Source: Flexistipes sp. (GTDB lineage Bacteria > Chrysiogenota > Deferribacteres > Deferribacterales > Flexistipitaceae). Taken from it: a DNA stretch of 64,000 nucleotides. Both the position numbers and the translations under genes were made by a program. The notes beneath the pieces are model-generated. The model was not told the origin of the DNA and ran no database searches. It saw only the letters and a list, made by a program, of their open reading frames with translations. Where the stretch lies: NCBI RefSeq assembly GCF_036172515.1, contig NZ_JAXKVW010000001.1, positions 62,001 through 126,000 on the forward strand. Reading direction: 5' to 3'. This document shows positions 1-7,167 of the stretch, one piece after another; position 1 is the first letter of the stretch; the number at the start of each line of letters is the position of its first letter.

Positions 1-87
1 TTTTATGAAACCCTTATTAAACCGTTTAATCTGGCACAATTGGAAGAAAAAATCTCAAAAGCAGCTGAAGTAAATGTTGGAGAATAA
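1..87 (+). CDS. C-terminal end of a response-regulator-like protein (partial)
   Basis: Frame 1 is open from the window edge to a TAA at 85-87, giving 28 residues. The stretch YETLIKPFNLAQLEEKI matches the end of a receiver domain, where a conserved Lys-Pro pair precedes the last helix and helps read out phosphorylation of the Asp pocket. The rest of the gene, and so any output domain, lies outside the window. A fragment this short could belong to another protein with a KPF motif. Confidence 0.5.
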   Translation, partial: FYETLIKPFNLAQLEEKISKAAEVNVGE

Positions 88-159
88 ATCGTTCAACGTT
101 GGGAACCAATTCCAATAACGAATAAGTAGAGATGCAGAAATTATTGCATATAGATAGAG

Positions 160-466
160 ATCCCTCGGCTTCGCTCGCCCTGTTAAATATCAGCTTCACT
201 GATTGCCTGTGGCATTTAACGGGGCGAGGGATGACTTTTTGTCATCTCGACCGGAACGGAGTGGAGCGGAGAGATCTCTACTGTTATATTGCAAAGAGAC
301 CTCTCGGCTTCGCTCGAGGTGACAATTACATACATACTGTCTATCAGCGATAGCTAAATAGAATGTAAACATATTTACCAGTCTAAAAGACTGGTGCTAG
401 CCATAGGCATCCTTGCGAAACCCTGTGAAACAGGGTTTCGCAAGGACACAGAGAAGTGCGAAACTT
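160..466. repeat. Composite of nested palindromic repeats (A)
   Basis: The gene-free stretch 88-518 is mostly repeats. At 178-223 lies a copy of the palindrome starting CCCTGTTAAATATCAGC, inserted in a second repeat (ccctcggcttcgctcg before it, cgagggatgac after it). At 239-325 is a module with ends TTGTCA and TGACAA. At 354-466 is a truncated relative of the element at 1712-1927: it shares the hairpins around accagtctaaaagactggt and accctgtgaaacagggt and ends in the same AAGTGCGAAACTT, but no matching left end is found. Short ORFs across the region are translations of palindromes. Confidence 0.85.
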
Positions 467-518
467 TAATTAAATACTTAATTTTTTGAAAAAAACATGC
501 TTTTCCGATATCTTTTTC

Positions 519-1163
519 TCAGGCAACAATTGTCAGAATTTCACTGAAATTACCTGCATGATAATGAGGTTTGGCCTCCGCGTGAAATTTTCCATAACCC
601 CAGTCAGCAAATACGGACTTTATACCTGCATTTTTGCCGGCTGTAATGTCTGTATAATTATCCCCGATTATAAACGTGGATTCACGGTTCAGGTTCCCGC
701 CGTTATAAAGCTTTCCTATAAGATGAATCATCTCAGAATCGGGTTTGGGGTTATTTACTTTGCATGCGCCTATAATAAAATCGAAAAAATATTCTATCCC
801 GGCAGCTTTTAAAATCCTTTCTCCAAACTCAGTGGGTGCATTGGTAGCCACTGACATTTTCGCGCCTGTTTTTTTCAGAATTGTCAGAGTTTCAACCACA
901 CCATCAAATGGAGCAACATTTTTAATGCACTGATCCCGGTAATGTTCTTCAAAAACTGCTCTGTCTTCCGGCAGATAAGAATCGGTGTCATACAGCCTTT
1001 TAGCCAGCTCTTCCCTTTTATGATTTATAATTTCAAGCACTTCATTTTGTGTAAGAGGAGGCATGTTTTTCAGACCTCTTACATAGTTTATGGAAGTCGT
1101 TATATCGTGCCTGGTATCAACCAGTGTTCCGTCCATATCAAAAATTAACAGTTTTTCAGTCAT
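519..1163 (-). CDS. HAD-superfamily phosphatase, phosphoglycolate phosphatase-like
   Basis: Predicted to hydrolyse a small phosphorylated metabolite in the cytoplasm. The 214-residue length fits the Gph/PGP type of HAD hydrolase. Motif I FDMDGTLVDT supplies the nucleophile and acid Asp9 and Asp11, motif II is in SVATNAPTEF, the motif III Lys in NPKPDSEMI, and motif IV in IGDNYTDITAGKNAG. An alpha-helical cap lies between motifs I and II. The ATG overlaps the stop of the upstream ybaK gene by 8 nt, so the two are probably translated together. Substrate cannot be read from sequence; 2-phosphoglycolate is the family default, and other sugar phosphates or pyrophosphate are possible. Confidence 0.85.
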   Translation of the reverse strand: MTEKLLIFDMDGTLVDTRHDITTSINYVRGLKNMPPLTQNEVLEIINHKREELAKRLYDTDSYLPEDRAVFEEHYRDQCIKNVAPFDGVVETLTILKKTGAKMSVATNAPTEFGERILKAAGIEYFFDFIIGACKVNNPKPDSEMIHLIGKLYNGGNLNRESTFIIGDNYTDITAGKNAGIKSVFADWGYGKFHAEAKPHYHAGNFSEILTIVA

Positions 1164-1644
1164 TTATACCCACTCTCACCTTTTCAGCATTTAAGATTCT
1201 TTTAACATCCGAAGGATCTGCCTTAACCAAAAGCCCTCTTTTGCCGCCGTTGATAAATATTTCATCGAGATTTAATATGGTTTCTTCCATAAAAACATTC
1301 AATCTCTTTTTTGTCCCGAAAGGTGAAGTTCCCCCTGTTAAATATCCGGTGTGTTTGGTTACCGTATCAGCAGAGCAGGGTTGAACAGATTTTACCTTTA
1401 AAATCCTCGCCATATTTTTCAGGGAAACCTCTTTGTCTCCATGCATCAATACAATAAAGGGTTTGTTACTTTCATCTTCCATAACAAGCGTTTTTATTAC
1501 AACATGTTCACTCACACCCAATTCTCTAGCCGAAACCCTTGTCCCGCCTCTCTCCTCGTACTTGTAAAATCTCGGTTCAAAAGCAATACCGCATTGTTCC
1601 AGATATCTGATCGCAGGTGTTTTGGGGAGTTTTTGTTTTGCCAT
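1156..1644 (-). CDS. ybaK: YbaK/EbsC-family aminoacyl-tRNA deacylase
   Basis: Members hydrolyse mischarged tRNA, classically Cys-tRNA(Pro). The protein starts MAKQKLPKTPAIRYLEQCGI, the usual family N-terminus, and carries the conserved VIKTLVMED, MHGDKEVSLKNMARIL and GYLTGGTSPFG segments that line the active site. An in-frame ATG exists 36 nt upstream at 1680, but the start at 1644 is preferred: it leaves 162 residues, the normal length, and a TTGACT/TAATTT promoter sits directly before it, with the -35 box covering the upstream region. No Shine-Dalgarno precedes the ATG, so leaderless initiation is likely. The HAD phosphatase gene follows with overlap. Confidence 0.85.
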   Translation of the reverse strand: MAKQKLPKTPAIRYLEQCGIAFEPRFYKYEERGGTRVSARELGVSEHVVIKTLVMEDESNKPFIVLMHGDKEVSLKNMARILKVKSVQPCSADTVTKHTGYLTGGTSPFGTKKRLNVFMEETILNLDEIFINGGKRGLLVKADPSDVKRILNAEKVRVGIND

Positions 1645-1651
1645 AACATGA

Positions 1652-1680
1652 AAATTATTACAAATAATCATGCAAGTCAA
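1652..1680 (-). promoter_or_regulatory. Sigma-70-type promoter of ybaK, predicted leaderless
   Basis: On the minus strand TTGACT (1680-1675) and TAATTT (1657-1652) are 17 nt apart, and the ATG begins 7 nt after the -10 box. Transcription would begin within a base or so of the ATG, so the message would have almost no 5' leader. Confidence 0.6.
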
Positions 1681-1711
1681 AGCTTTTCAAAAACAGAGAT
1701 TAGTAATTACA

Positions 1712-1927
1712 CAAGTTTCGCACTTGCACTTATTACACGTCTTTGCGAGGAGTGGTAACGACGAAGCAATCTCTCTTTTTTATCATTTTGAGATTGCCAC
1801 AACCCTGTTTCACAGGGTTTCGCAAGGATGCCTATGGCTAGCACCAGTCTTTTAGACTGGTAAATATGTTTAACATTCTATATATTCGCTAAAAGCGAAT
1901 GCTAGACACAGAGAAGTGCGAAACTTG
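1712..1927. mobile_element. MITE-like element B with 14-bp terminal inverted repeats
   Basis: The 216-bp unit begins CAAGTTTCGCACTT and ends with its exact inverse AAGTGCGAAACTTG. It encodes no protein; inside are hairpins (cgaagcaatctc..gagattgc, accctgtttcacagggt, accagtcttttagactggt, attcgctaaaagcgaat). The 8-mer AGTAATTA occurs at 1702-1709, two bases outside the left end, and again at 1928-1935, directly after the right end, which may be a target duplication. A related element lies at 3504-3732 and a broken one at 354-466. Confidence 0.75.
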
Positions 1928-1981
1928 AGTAATTAGTTGATTGGTATAATTATTATTGGTTTATCGGTTGAGTGGTAATAG

Positions 1982-2026
1982 GTATTCCTTAGCACTTAGC
2001 GCTTAAAACTTAATCCTAAGGAATAC
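1982..2026. repeat. 11-bp perfect inverted repeat beside the racemase gene
   Basis: GTATTCCTTAG at 1982-1992 is repeated inverted as CTAAGGAATAC at 2016-2026, with a 23-nt loop. It lies just after the racemase stop codon, but no T-run follows on either strand, so a classic intrinsic terminator is not supported. It may be another palindromic repeat unit or an RNA-stabilising hairpin. Confidence 0.6.
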
Positions 2027-2029
2027 GCA

Positions 2030-2728
2030 TCACGGCATCCCCAGAGCTTTTTTCACAGCAGCATCGGCATGGATAAGGGTGGTGTCATACAGAGGGATAG
2101 CGGTATCCTCCTGTCCGATAATCATCGGAATCTCGGTACATCCCAGAATTACTGCCTCTGCACCGTTTTCACTCAGTCTCTTGATAATTTCCAGAATTTT
2201 CCCCTCGGAGGTATAATTCATTATCCCCCGGCAGAGTTCCTCATATATTATTTTATGTACAGTTTTCCTCTCTTCTTCTCCGGGAATTACTATATCGATA
2301 CCGAATTTTTCTCTGATTCTGTTTTTATAAAAATTCTGTTCCATTGTAAATTTTGTGCCCAGCAAACCGGCTTTTTTGACATTATTTCTGAGCAATTCCT
2401 CTGCCGTTGCATCGGCAATATGCAGAACGGGGATATCAATATTTTCTTCAATTTGATAAACAACATTGTGCATCGTATTTGTACATAAAAGCAGAAAATC
2501 GGCTCCGGCACACTGAACACCCTTTGCAGCTTCGGATAATAATTTACCGGCTTTATCCCACTGCCCGGTATTTTGAAATTCCTCGATCTCAGCAAAATCA
2601 ACACTGTACAGCACAATTTTTGCAGAATGAAATCCGCCCAATTCTTTTTTGACACCCTCATTTATAGCTTTGTAATAAATCAATGTGGATTCCCAGCTCA
2701 TACCGCCGAGCAGGCCGATTGTTTTCAT
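2030..2728 (-). CDS. Aspartate/glutamate racemase family protein
   Basis: Predicted cofactor-independent amino-acid racemase, most like aspartate racemase. The start MKTIGLLGGMSWEST is the family signature, and the two catalytic cysteines are visible in LLCTNTMH (about residue 83) and LGCTEIPMII (about residue 197), one for each face of the substrate. At 232 residues it is full length. The ATG follows an AAGGTG Shine-Dalgarno. D-aspartate or D-glutamate for peptidoglycan is a plausible product, but substrate choice is not decided by these motifs. It stands alone, divergent from the esterase gene at 2887 across a 158-nt spacer. Confidence 0.88.
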   Translation of the reverse strand: MKTIGLLGGMSWESTLIYYKAINEGVKKELGGFHSAKIVLYSVDFAEIEEFQNTGQWDKAGKLLSEAAKGVQCAGADFLLLCTNTMHNVVYQIEENIDIPVLHIADATAEELLRNNVKKAGLLGTKFTMEQNFYKNRIREKFGIDIVIPGEEERKTVHKIIYEELCRGIMNYTSEGKILEIIKRLSENGAEAVILGCTEIPMIIGQEDTAIPLYDTTLIHADAAVKKALGMP

Positions 2729-2886
2729 GATTCACACCTTTTTGTTTTATTATACCAAACTTTTCTGATCTTTTTACACAAATTTTTATAGAAAAATCCG
2801 CTTATTCAATTAAACTTAGAATATGAATAGTGCTCTCATCACCCGGCTTAAAGATGACCGGATAATTTTCACCTGCGGGGTAAACT

Positions 2887-3414
2887 ATGAAAACACTGTA
2901 TTTCCACGGCTTTGATTCATCCAGAGAAAAATCAACAACATATAAAGCATTAAAAGAGATTCTTGGCAGTGTGGACTGCTATTCTATTGATTACACGAAA
3001 GAAAATGTGACAGAGTCGGAAAAAATTGAAAATATCAAACAGTACAACGTTCTTATAGGTAACAGCTTTGGTGGATTTCCGGCATTATATTTCGGACTGA
3101 AAGAAAGAATTCCCTTCATGCTGATAAATCCGGCTGTTAATCCAACAGAAGTCCTTTTGAAACATGGTATAAAAAGCGTGCTTTACAAGAATTCTGAGAA
3201 ACAACTAAAACAGATGATTGATGAAGAACTTGAAAAAAATCGTGTGAAGAAAACAATCATTATTAGCAAAAATGATGATGTTGTGGACAATAGTATTATT
3301 CTGAACACCGGCCTTACAGAAATATCAACTTTTATTGAAACTGAATGGACACACAGGATTCCCAAAGACGGCATACCGATGATAGCAGAAGAACTGAAAA
3401 GATTAGCTGATTAG
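2887..3414 (+). CDS. YqiA/YcfP-like alpha/beta-hydrolase esterase
   Basis: The 175-residue protein begins MKTLYFHGFDSSREKS, with the strand-HG oxyanion segment of small esterases, and carries the nucleophile elbow IGNSFGGFPALY (Ser about residue 59). KNDDVV and the late His in TEWTHRIP fit the catalytic Asp and His. Family members YqiA and YcfP are small cytoplasmic esterases of uncertain natural substrate. The ATG follows GGGGTAA. The gene is monocistronic, divergent from the racemase gene, with a mobile element 90 nt downstream. Confidence 0.8.
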   Translation: MKTLYFHGFDSSREKSTTYKALKEILGSVDCYSIDYTKENVTESEKIENIKQYNVLIGNSFGGFPALYFGLKERIPFMLINPAVNPTEVLLKHGIKSVLYKNSEKQLKQMIDEELEKNRVKKTIIISKNDDVVDNSIILNTGLTEISTFIETEWTHRIPKDGIPMIAEELKRLAD

Positions 3415-3503
3415 ATTGATATCATATGTACATTGTAAACTTGAATAATCTCAAATTAACCTTGTTATATCCAGCATTGTGCATATCCTTAATTTAAATA
3501 AAT

Positions 3504-3732
3504 CAAGTTTCGCACTTCGTTTTGTCTAGCATTCGCTTTTAGCGAATATATATGCCATAGGCATCCTTGCGAAACCCTGTGGAAACAGGGTTGTGGCAAT
3601 CTCAAAACAAGAAAATAAAGAGATTGCTTCGTCGTTCTCACTCCCTGCCCTGTTAAATGCCACAGGCAATCAGCGAAGCTGATATTTAACAGGGTGAACA
3701 AAGACGTGAAAACAGTGTAAGTGCGAAACTTG
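3504..3732. mobile_element. MITE-like element C with 14-bp inverted ends and 7-bp duplication
   Basis: The 229-bp unit begins CAAGTTTCGCACTT and ends AAGTGCGAAACTTG. The 7-mer AATAAAT lies directly outside both ends (3497-3503 and 3733-3739), as expected for a target-site duplication, though the area is AT-rich. It shares internal modules with element B (attcgcttttagcgaat, gcaatctc..gagattgc) and also contains the nested palindrome at 3648-3694. Its right end is less than 30 bp before the ribosome-binding site of the next gene, so it may affect that gene's transcription. Confidence 0.8.
3648..3694. repeat. 47-bp palindromic unit nested in element C
   Basis: CCCTGTTAAATG...ATATTTAACAGGG forms a long hairpin with an inner stem ATCAGCGAAGCTGAT. 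The same unit, in the other orientation, is at 178-223, and a decayed copy is at 45976-46022. Its three different surroundings show that it moves or spreads independently of the larger elements. Confidence 0.8.
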
Positions 3733-3758
3733 AATAAATAATTATAAAGGAGGTTTTT

Positions 3759-4247
3759 ATGAAAAGGATTATCGTTTCATTTATAATATTCTTATTAGCA
3801 GCTTTCAGTGCCCAGGCACAGGAGTCAGAAAACACACCCGTCTCTCTGAAAGGGGTGGATACAGCCGAAATTGTTTTTGATGTAAATGTGGGAAATCCGA
3901 AACTTCTCTCATTGAGATTAAAACTTATTGAAAAAACACTTTCCGACATTTCATCTCATACCAAATACAGAGCTGTGGTTGCTTTCCGAGGTGCAGCTTC
4001 GGATTTTATGACAAAAAATGACAATCATATCGAAAAAGATGAAAAACAAATAAAGAAAGATATTTACCTAAGGCTGAAAACACTGAAAAATGACTATAAC
4101 GTTACATTGGAACAGTGTGCCGTAGCCATAGGACTTCGCGGCATTTCGCCGGAAGAAATTTATGACATTATCAATGTAGTGGAAAACGGTTATGTGTCTA
4201 TAATCGGCTATCAGAATCAGGGATATGCTTTTGTGCCGATGGACTGA
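3759..4247 (+). CDS. Exported DsrE/DsrF-like protein
   Basis: The first 20 residues (MKRIIVSFIIFLLAAFSAQA) are a clear signal peptide, so the mature protein is periplasmic. The rest has the layout of a DsrE-like domain: an early KLLSLRLKLIEKTLSDI segment, a conserved Cys in TLEQCAVAIGLRGI, and the typical end VSIIGYQNQGYAFVPMD. DsrE relatives carry or bind sulfur at such a cysteine; exported single-domain versions are of unknown role. The ATG follows a strong AAAGGAGG. Element C lies directly upstream, and no partner gene is linked. Confidence 0.7.
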   Translation: MKRIIVSFIIFLLAAFSAQAQESENTPVSLKGVDTAEIVFDVNVGNPKLLSLRLKLIEKTLSDISSHTKYRAVVAFRGAASDFMTKNDNHIEKDEKQIKKDIYLRLKTLKNDYNVTLEQCAVAIGLRGISPEEIYDIINVVENGYVSIIGYQNQGYAFVPMD

Positions 4248-4251
4248 ACAA

Positions 4252-4484
4252 TTGAGAACTTCAAATAATGAGTAAGTAGAGAGATAGAGAAATGGTGAGA
4301 TAGGTTCTATTTACGGGTAAATTAATAACAAATATACTAATACGAGATTTTTGAATAACTCTATTTGTCATGCTGAATTTATTTCAGCATCTCGTATTAT
4401 CAATAAGGTATGAGACCCTGAAACAAGTTCAGGGTGACAATATCCCAAATATTCAAAAGTCTCAATACACAATTAAACAAATAC
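4252..4484. repeat. Intergenic repeat region with a TTGTCA...TGACAA palindromic module
   Basis: At 4365-4440 a 76-bp unit starts TTGTCATGCTGAATTTATTTC and ends TTCAGGGTGACAA with inverted ends; the same end sequences bound the unit at 239-325. Similar catgctgaa...ttcagggtgaca units are known from memory to be common between genes in many bacterial phyla. Upstream, 4262-4310 is a low-complexity tract (agtaagtagagagatagag) like those elsewhere in the window. No gene is seen. Confidence 0.7.
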
Positions 4485-4892
4485 TCAAAGATCTTCGGAT
4501 TTAATTTTACTAAGCGCCTCCATGGCATCTTCTGCTTTCTGCACAGGGACAAAAATATGGTCGTGGTAGAATCCTGCCGTCATATTGGCCGGGATATTTT
4601 CCTCATAAAGCTTCGCCGATACTATTGCAGTCAAGCCGACGGCATCAAGACCGGAATGCACATTGAGAGTAATCTTTTTAAAAACGGTATCATATTTCAG
4701 GTTGTGTTTGTCAGCTTTGTTCTTTGAAATAACCAAAGAAATCCCCTCCTCCTCCAAGACGGCTGCCTCCGGTGATAAATATGAATATTCACTTAAGTCA
4801 CTTCCACTTAAGGAGCAAAAAATAAATTCATTTTCACCCAAACTGGGATTCATGAAACGAAGCAGTTTTTCAAGGCTCTTTTCTCCCGGCAC
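4485..4892 (-). CDS. ACT-domain protein (ACT_3/DUF2241-like)
   Basis: The 135-residue protein consists of two ACT-like halves. It starts at GTG after a strong AAAAGGAGGG. The segment LSEYSYLSPEAAVLEEEGISLV and the C-terminal half with LNVHSGLDAVGLTAIVSAKL and the HDHIFVPV strand are typical of the small stand-alone ACT_3 proteins, which are presumed amino-acid sensors. No catalytic residues are expected. The ligand and regulated partner are unknown. It is divergent from the gene at 4975. Confidence 0.7.
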   Translation of the reverse strand: MPGEKSLEKLLRFMNPSLGENEFIFCSLSGSDLSEYSYLSPEAAVLEEEGISLVISKNKADKHNLKYDTVFKKITLNVHSGLDAVGLTAIVSAKLYEENIPANMTAGFYHDHIFVPVQKAEDAMEALSKIKSEDL

Positions 4893-4974
4893 AATTCCCT
4901 CCTTTTATTAAAATATTTTTGAACTAAAGTTAACAATCATTATCATGTAAAAAACAAAAAATGACGAGGGAAAA

Positions 4975-5373
4975 ATGAAATTACGTTTTTTGATTATTTT
5001 CATATTAGTTGTGGGTGCAATTATCTCTTATGCTCTTTATCCAGTAATTCAGGAAGCAAACAAGCCCATTAACAAATTCATAAGAGAGGCAAAATCCCAG
5101 GGTGGAGCTCCACTGGTTCAATTTGTAATCAACAGCAGCCAGGCAAGTAAAGCTGCAAGACAGATCAGCATTTTCAATCAGACTTCAGGAACAAAAATCG
5201 TTGGTAAATCTTTTATTGCAAATAACGCCAACATGGAGTTCGTACAAAAATTCCAGTCAAACGTTCCGGGATATGTTATCTTTAATGCAGATGACAACAT
5301 AGCCTACAGGGGAAAAGGAATTGTGGATACAGAAACGCTTAAAAGGATTGTGCCGAGCATTCATCTGCACTAA
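4975..5373 (+). CDS. Small membrane-anchored protein of unknown function
   Basis: Not recognised as a named family. The 132-residue product has one N-terminal hydrophobic segment (about residues 4-23, FLIIFILVVGAIISYALYPV) that would act as an uncleaved anchor or signal peptide, leaving about 105 residues outside the inner membrane. The C-terminal part (VPGYVIFNADDNIAYRGKG, then ETLKRIV) resembles the last strands and helix of a thioredoxin fold, but there is no Cys anywhere in the protein, so redox activity is excluded. SD GAGGGAAA precedes the ATG, and a strong terminator follows. Confidence 0.65.
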   Translation: MKLRFLIIFILVVGAIISYALYPVIQEANKPINKFIREAKSQGGAPLVQFVINSSQASKAARQISIFNQTSGTKIVGKSFIANNANMEFVQKFQSNVPGYVIFNADDNIAYRGKGIVDTETLKRIVPSIHLH

Positions 5374-5412
5374 ATAAGCAAATACCGTTTCTTCATAGAA
5401 ACCTCCTATTAA

Positions 5413-5452
5413 ATTGAAAAACCCTGTTATCAGCAGGGTTTTTCAATTTTTT
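5413..5452 (+). terminator. Intrinsic terminator
   Basis: ATTGAAAAACCCTG at 5413-5426 pairs perfectly with CAGGGTTTTTCAAT at 5433-5446 around a 6-nt loop, followed by a T-rich tail. It ends the message of the gene at 4975. Confidence 0.85.
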
Positions 5453-5581
5453 CAAATCTTCTGTTGCTTTTTTTTAAACTTTTTATAAAATTTGCTATTC
5501 TGAACATTTATGGTATAGTGGTAGCACTTTTGCCTGAATGAATAAAAAAATTAAATAATTAAACCTAAATCAGGAGGAAAT

Positions 5582-6217
5582 ATGCTTGAAACTGTAAAAT
5601 GGGAAGCCATCCCAAGAGAAGATATGACAAAAGGTCAGCTTAAAGACAATAGGGAAAATGGGATGATTCCGGCTGTTGTCAGCAGCAGGGGAAAGGAAAG
5701 TACCTCTCTTTTTGTTAAACTTTCGGATTTGCAGAGAAGACCCTACGGAAACTTTATCGTCGATCTGGTTTTCCCGGATAAAAAGGAACCAATAAACTGC
5801 TTTTTGAAAAATATTCAGTTTTCACATGTGGGGTATAAAATTCTTCATGTGGATTTTCAGGAGCTTACCAAAGGGCAGGAAGTTGATATTGAAATTCCTC
5901 TAAGACTTACAGGAGAACCCGTTGGACTCGATAAGGGCGGCATAGTTAATCAGCTTATAGACAGCATAATGATCAGAACGCTGCCGAGACACCTTCCGGA
6001 AAAGTTTGAAATGGATATTTCGCATTTGGATGTAAACGATTCGATAGATATTACAGAGCTTGAACTGCCGGAAGAAATAACACTGCTTGATCCCACTGAA
6101 GGTACCGTGGCATCAATAATTGTACCGAAAGAAGAGCCTCTTGAGCCTGAAACTGAGGAAGAAGAAGAACTTGAAGAGGAAGAAGCTGAAACAGAGGAAT
6201 CTTCCGAAGAAAAATAA
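5582..6217 (+). CDS. rplY: Ribosomal protein L25, general stress protein Ctc type
   Basis: Binds 5S rRNA in the large ribosomal subunit. At 211 residues it is the two-domain form: an N-terminal 5S-binding barrel (to about residue 95, with RENGMIPAVVSSRGKES and CFLKNIQFSHVGYKILHVDF) and the C-terminal TL5 domain (EVDIEIPLRLTGEPVGLDKGG to ITLLDPTEGTVASIIVPKEE), ending in a Glu-rich tail common in this form. SD CAGGAGGAAAT lies before the ATG. The gene is separate from other ribosomal genes. It converges with the radical SAM gene, with only 2 nt between stop codons. Confidence 0.93.
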   Translation: MLETVKWEAIPREDMTKGQLKDNRENGMIPAVVSSRGKESTSLFVKLSDLQRRPYGNFIVDLVFPDKKEPINCFLKNIQFSHVGYKILHVDFQELTKGQEVDIEIPLRLTGEPVGLDKGGIVNQLIDSIMIRTLPRHLPEKFEMDISHLDVNDSIDITELELPEEITLLDPTEGTVASIIVPKEEPLEPETEEEEELEEEEAETEESSEEK

Positions 6218-6219
6218 AA

Positions 6220-7164
6220 TTATTTTTTCATAAAGGGTGAAACGTAAAATGTTTCGCCCTTTTCTTCAAATGAGCGGACAGAATTTTCAGCTACAAGCTG
6301 TTTCACAACAATATCAAGATTATCCTGTTTCCCGAAAAGCTTATGCAAATCACCATAGCTGCAGGGGCGCATATTTATCAACCGCAAAAGTGTTTTCTTC
6401 AAATCAATTTCAGAACTGATATCCAGCGTTTTGACAAAATTCTCCACAGGCTCCACAACTATTCCAAGTTTCTTCAGGCGCAATGCAGCATTTAAAAGCT
6501 CCACATCATTAAGTTTAACAGCTTCTTTGTAGGCACCTGGGCGGAATGCCGTATTAAGCTGAACTTTATCATAATCACAGCACCTGATAATATCAGCAAG
6601 CAGCTTAAGATGTTCGTCAGAATCATTTATCCCTTTTAACAGCAAAACTTCTATGTAAAGTTTCCCCTCAAATTCCTTTGAAAAAAGAATAAGCGAATCG
6701 ACTACCGCCTGAAGTGAAATGCTTTCAAACGGCCTGTTTATCTCTCTGAATGTATTTTCATCGGCTGCATCAAGGCTGGGAACAACAATGTCAAATTCAT
6801 GCAGCGCTTCTCTTACTTCCGGCTCCGTTATGAGTGTGGAATTTGTAAGAACAGCCAAAGGGTGGTGGATAATTTTCTTGATTTCCAAAGCTATTTCTTT
6901 CAGATCAATATTCAGCGTAGGCTCTCCACTCGCTGTTATAGTAACCACATCCAGATTGTCCCGGAATTTTTCATACTCATTGCTGAATTCCTCAATCAAT
7001 TCATCAACCGGGACAAAATGTCCTCTTTTAACAGTTCTTTTTGTCGTTTTACCCAACTCGCAGTACAGGCAATCCAGAGTACATATTTTTTTCTCTCCTA
7101 TTACATCAACACCAAGAGATCGCCCCAGCCTTCTGGAAGGCACGGGGCCGAATATATAATTCAT
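6220..7164 (-). CDS. Radical SAM protein (COG0731-type) at the end of the molybdenum operon
   Basis: The N-terminus FGPVPSRRLGRSLGVDV is characteristic of the COG0731 radical SAM group, and CTLDCLYC holds the CxxxCxxC ligands of the SAM-binding 4Fe-4S cluster (about residues 28-35). TITASGEPTL and VLTNSTLI are the following SAM-site strands. The last 70 residues resemble a winged helix. The reaction is unknown; distant relatives modify tRNA (Tyw1) or act in molybdopterin synthesis (MoaA). It lies 3 nt after moeA in a molybdenum operon, which suggests a link to that cofactor or to a Mo enzyme, but this is context only. Confidence 0.8.
   Translation of the reverse strand: MNYIFGPVPSRRLGRSLGVDVIGEKKICTLDCLYCELGKTTKRTVKRGHFVPVDELIEEFSNEYEKFRDNLDVVTITASGEPTLNIDLKEIALEIKKIIHHPLAVLTNSTLITEPEVREALHEFDIVVPSLDAADENTFREINRPFESISLQAVVDSLILFSKEFEGKLYIEVLLLKGINDSDEHLKLLADIIRCCDYDKVQLNTAFRPGAYKEAVKLNDVELLNAALRLKKLGIVVEPVENFVKTLDISSEIDLKKTLLRLINMRPCSYGDLHKLFGKQDNLDIVVKQLVAENSVRSFEEKGETFYVSPFMKK
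6232..6262 (+). terminator. Intrinsic terminator of rplY inside the convergent gene
   Basis: AAAGGGTGAAAC (6232-6243) pairs with GTTTCGCCCTTT (6251-6262; one G-T pair) around a 7-nt loop, followed by a short T-rich tail. It stands 15 nt after the rplY stop but within the last codons of the radical SAM gene on the other strand, so the hairpin also encodes protein. Confidence 0.65.
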
Positions 7165-7167
7165 AAT

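Noticed and set aside
132-353. Short ORF in the repeat region near the left edge
   Set aside because: It is a translation of stacked palindromes, and a similar ORF arises from element C at 3489-3701.
4921-4950. Possible Fur box between divergent genes (aacaatcattatcatg)
   Set aside because: Only about half of the 19-bp consensus is matched, and neither neighbour is an iron gene.
5511-5534. tRNA-like 5' segment (tggtatagtggtagcac)
   Set aside because: It resembles a D-arm, but no anticodon arm, T-arm or acceptor pairing follows before rplY.
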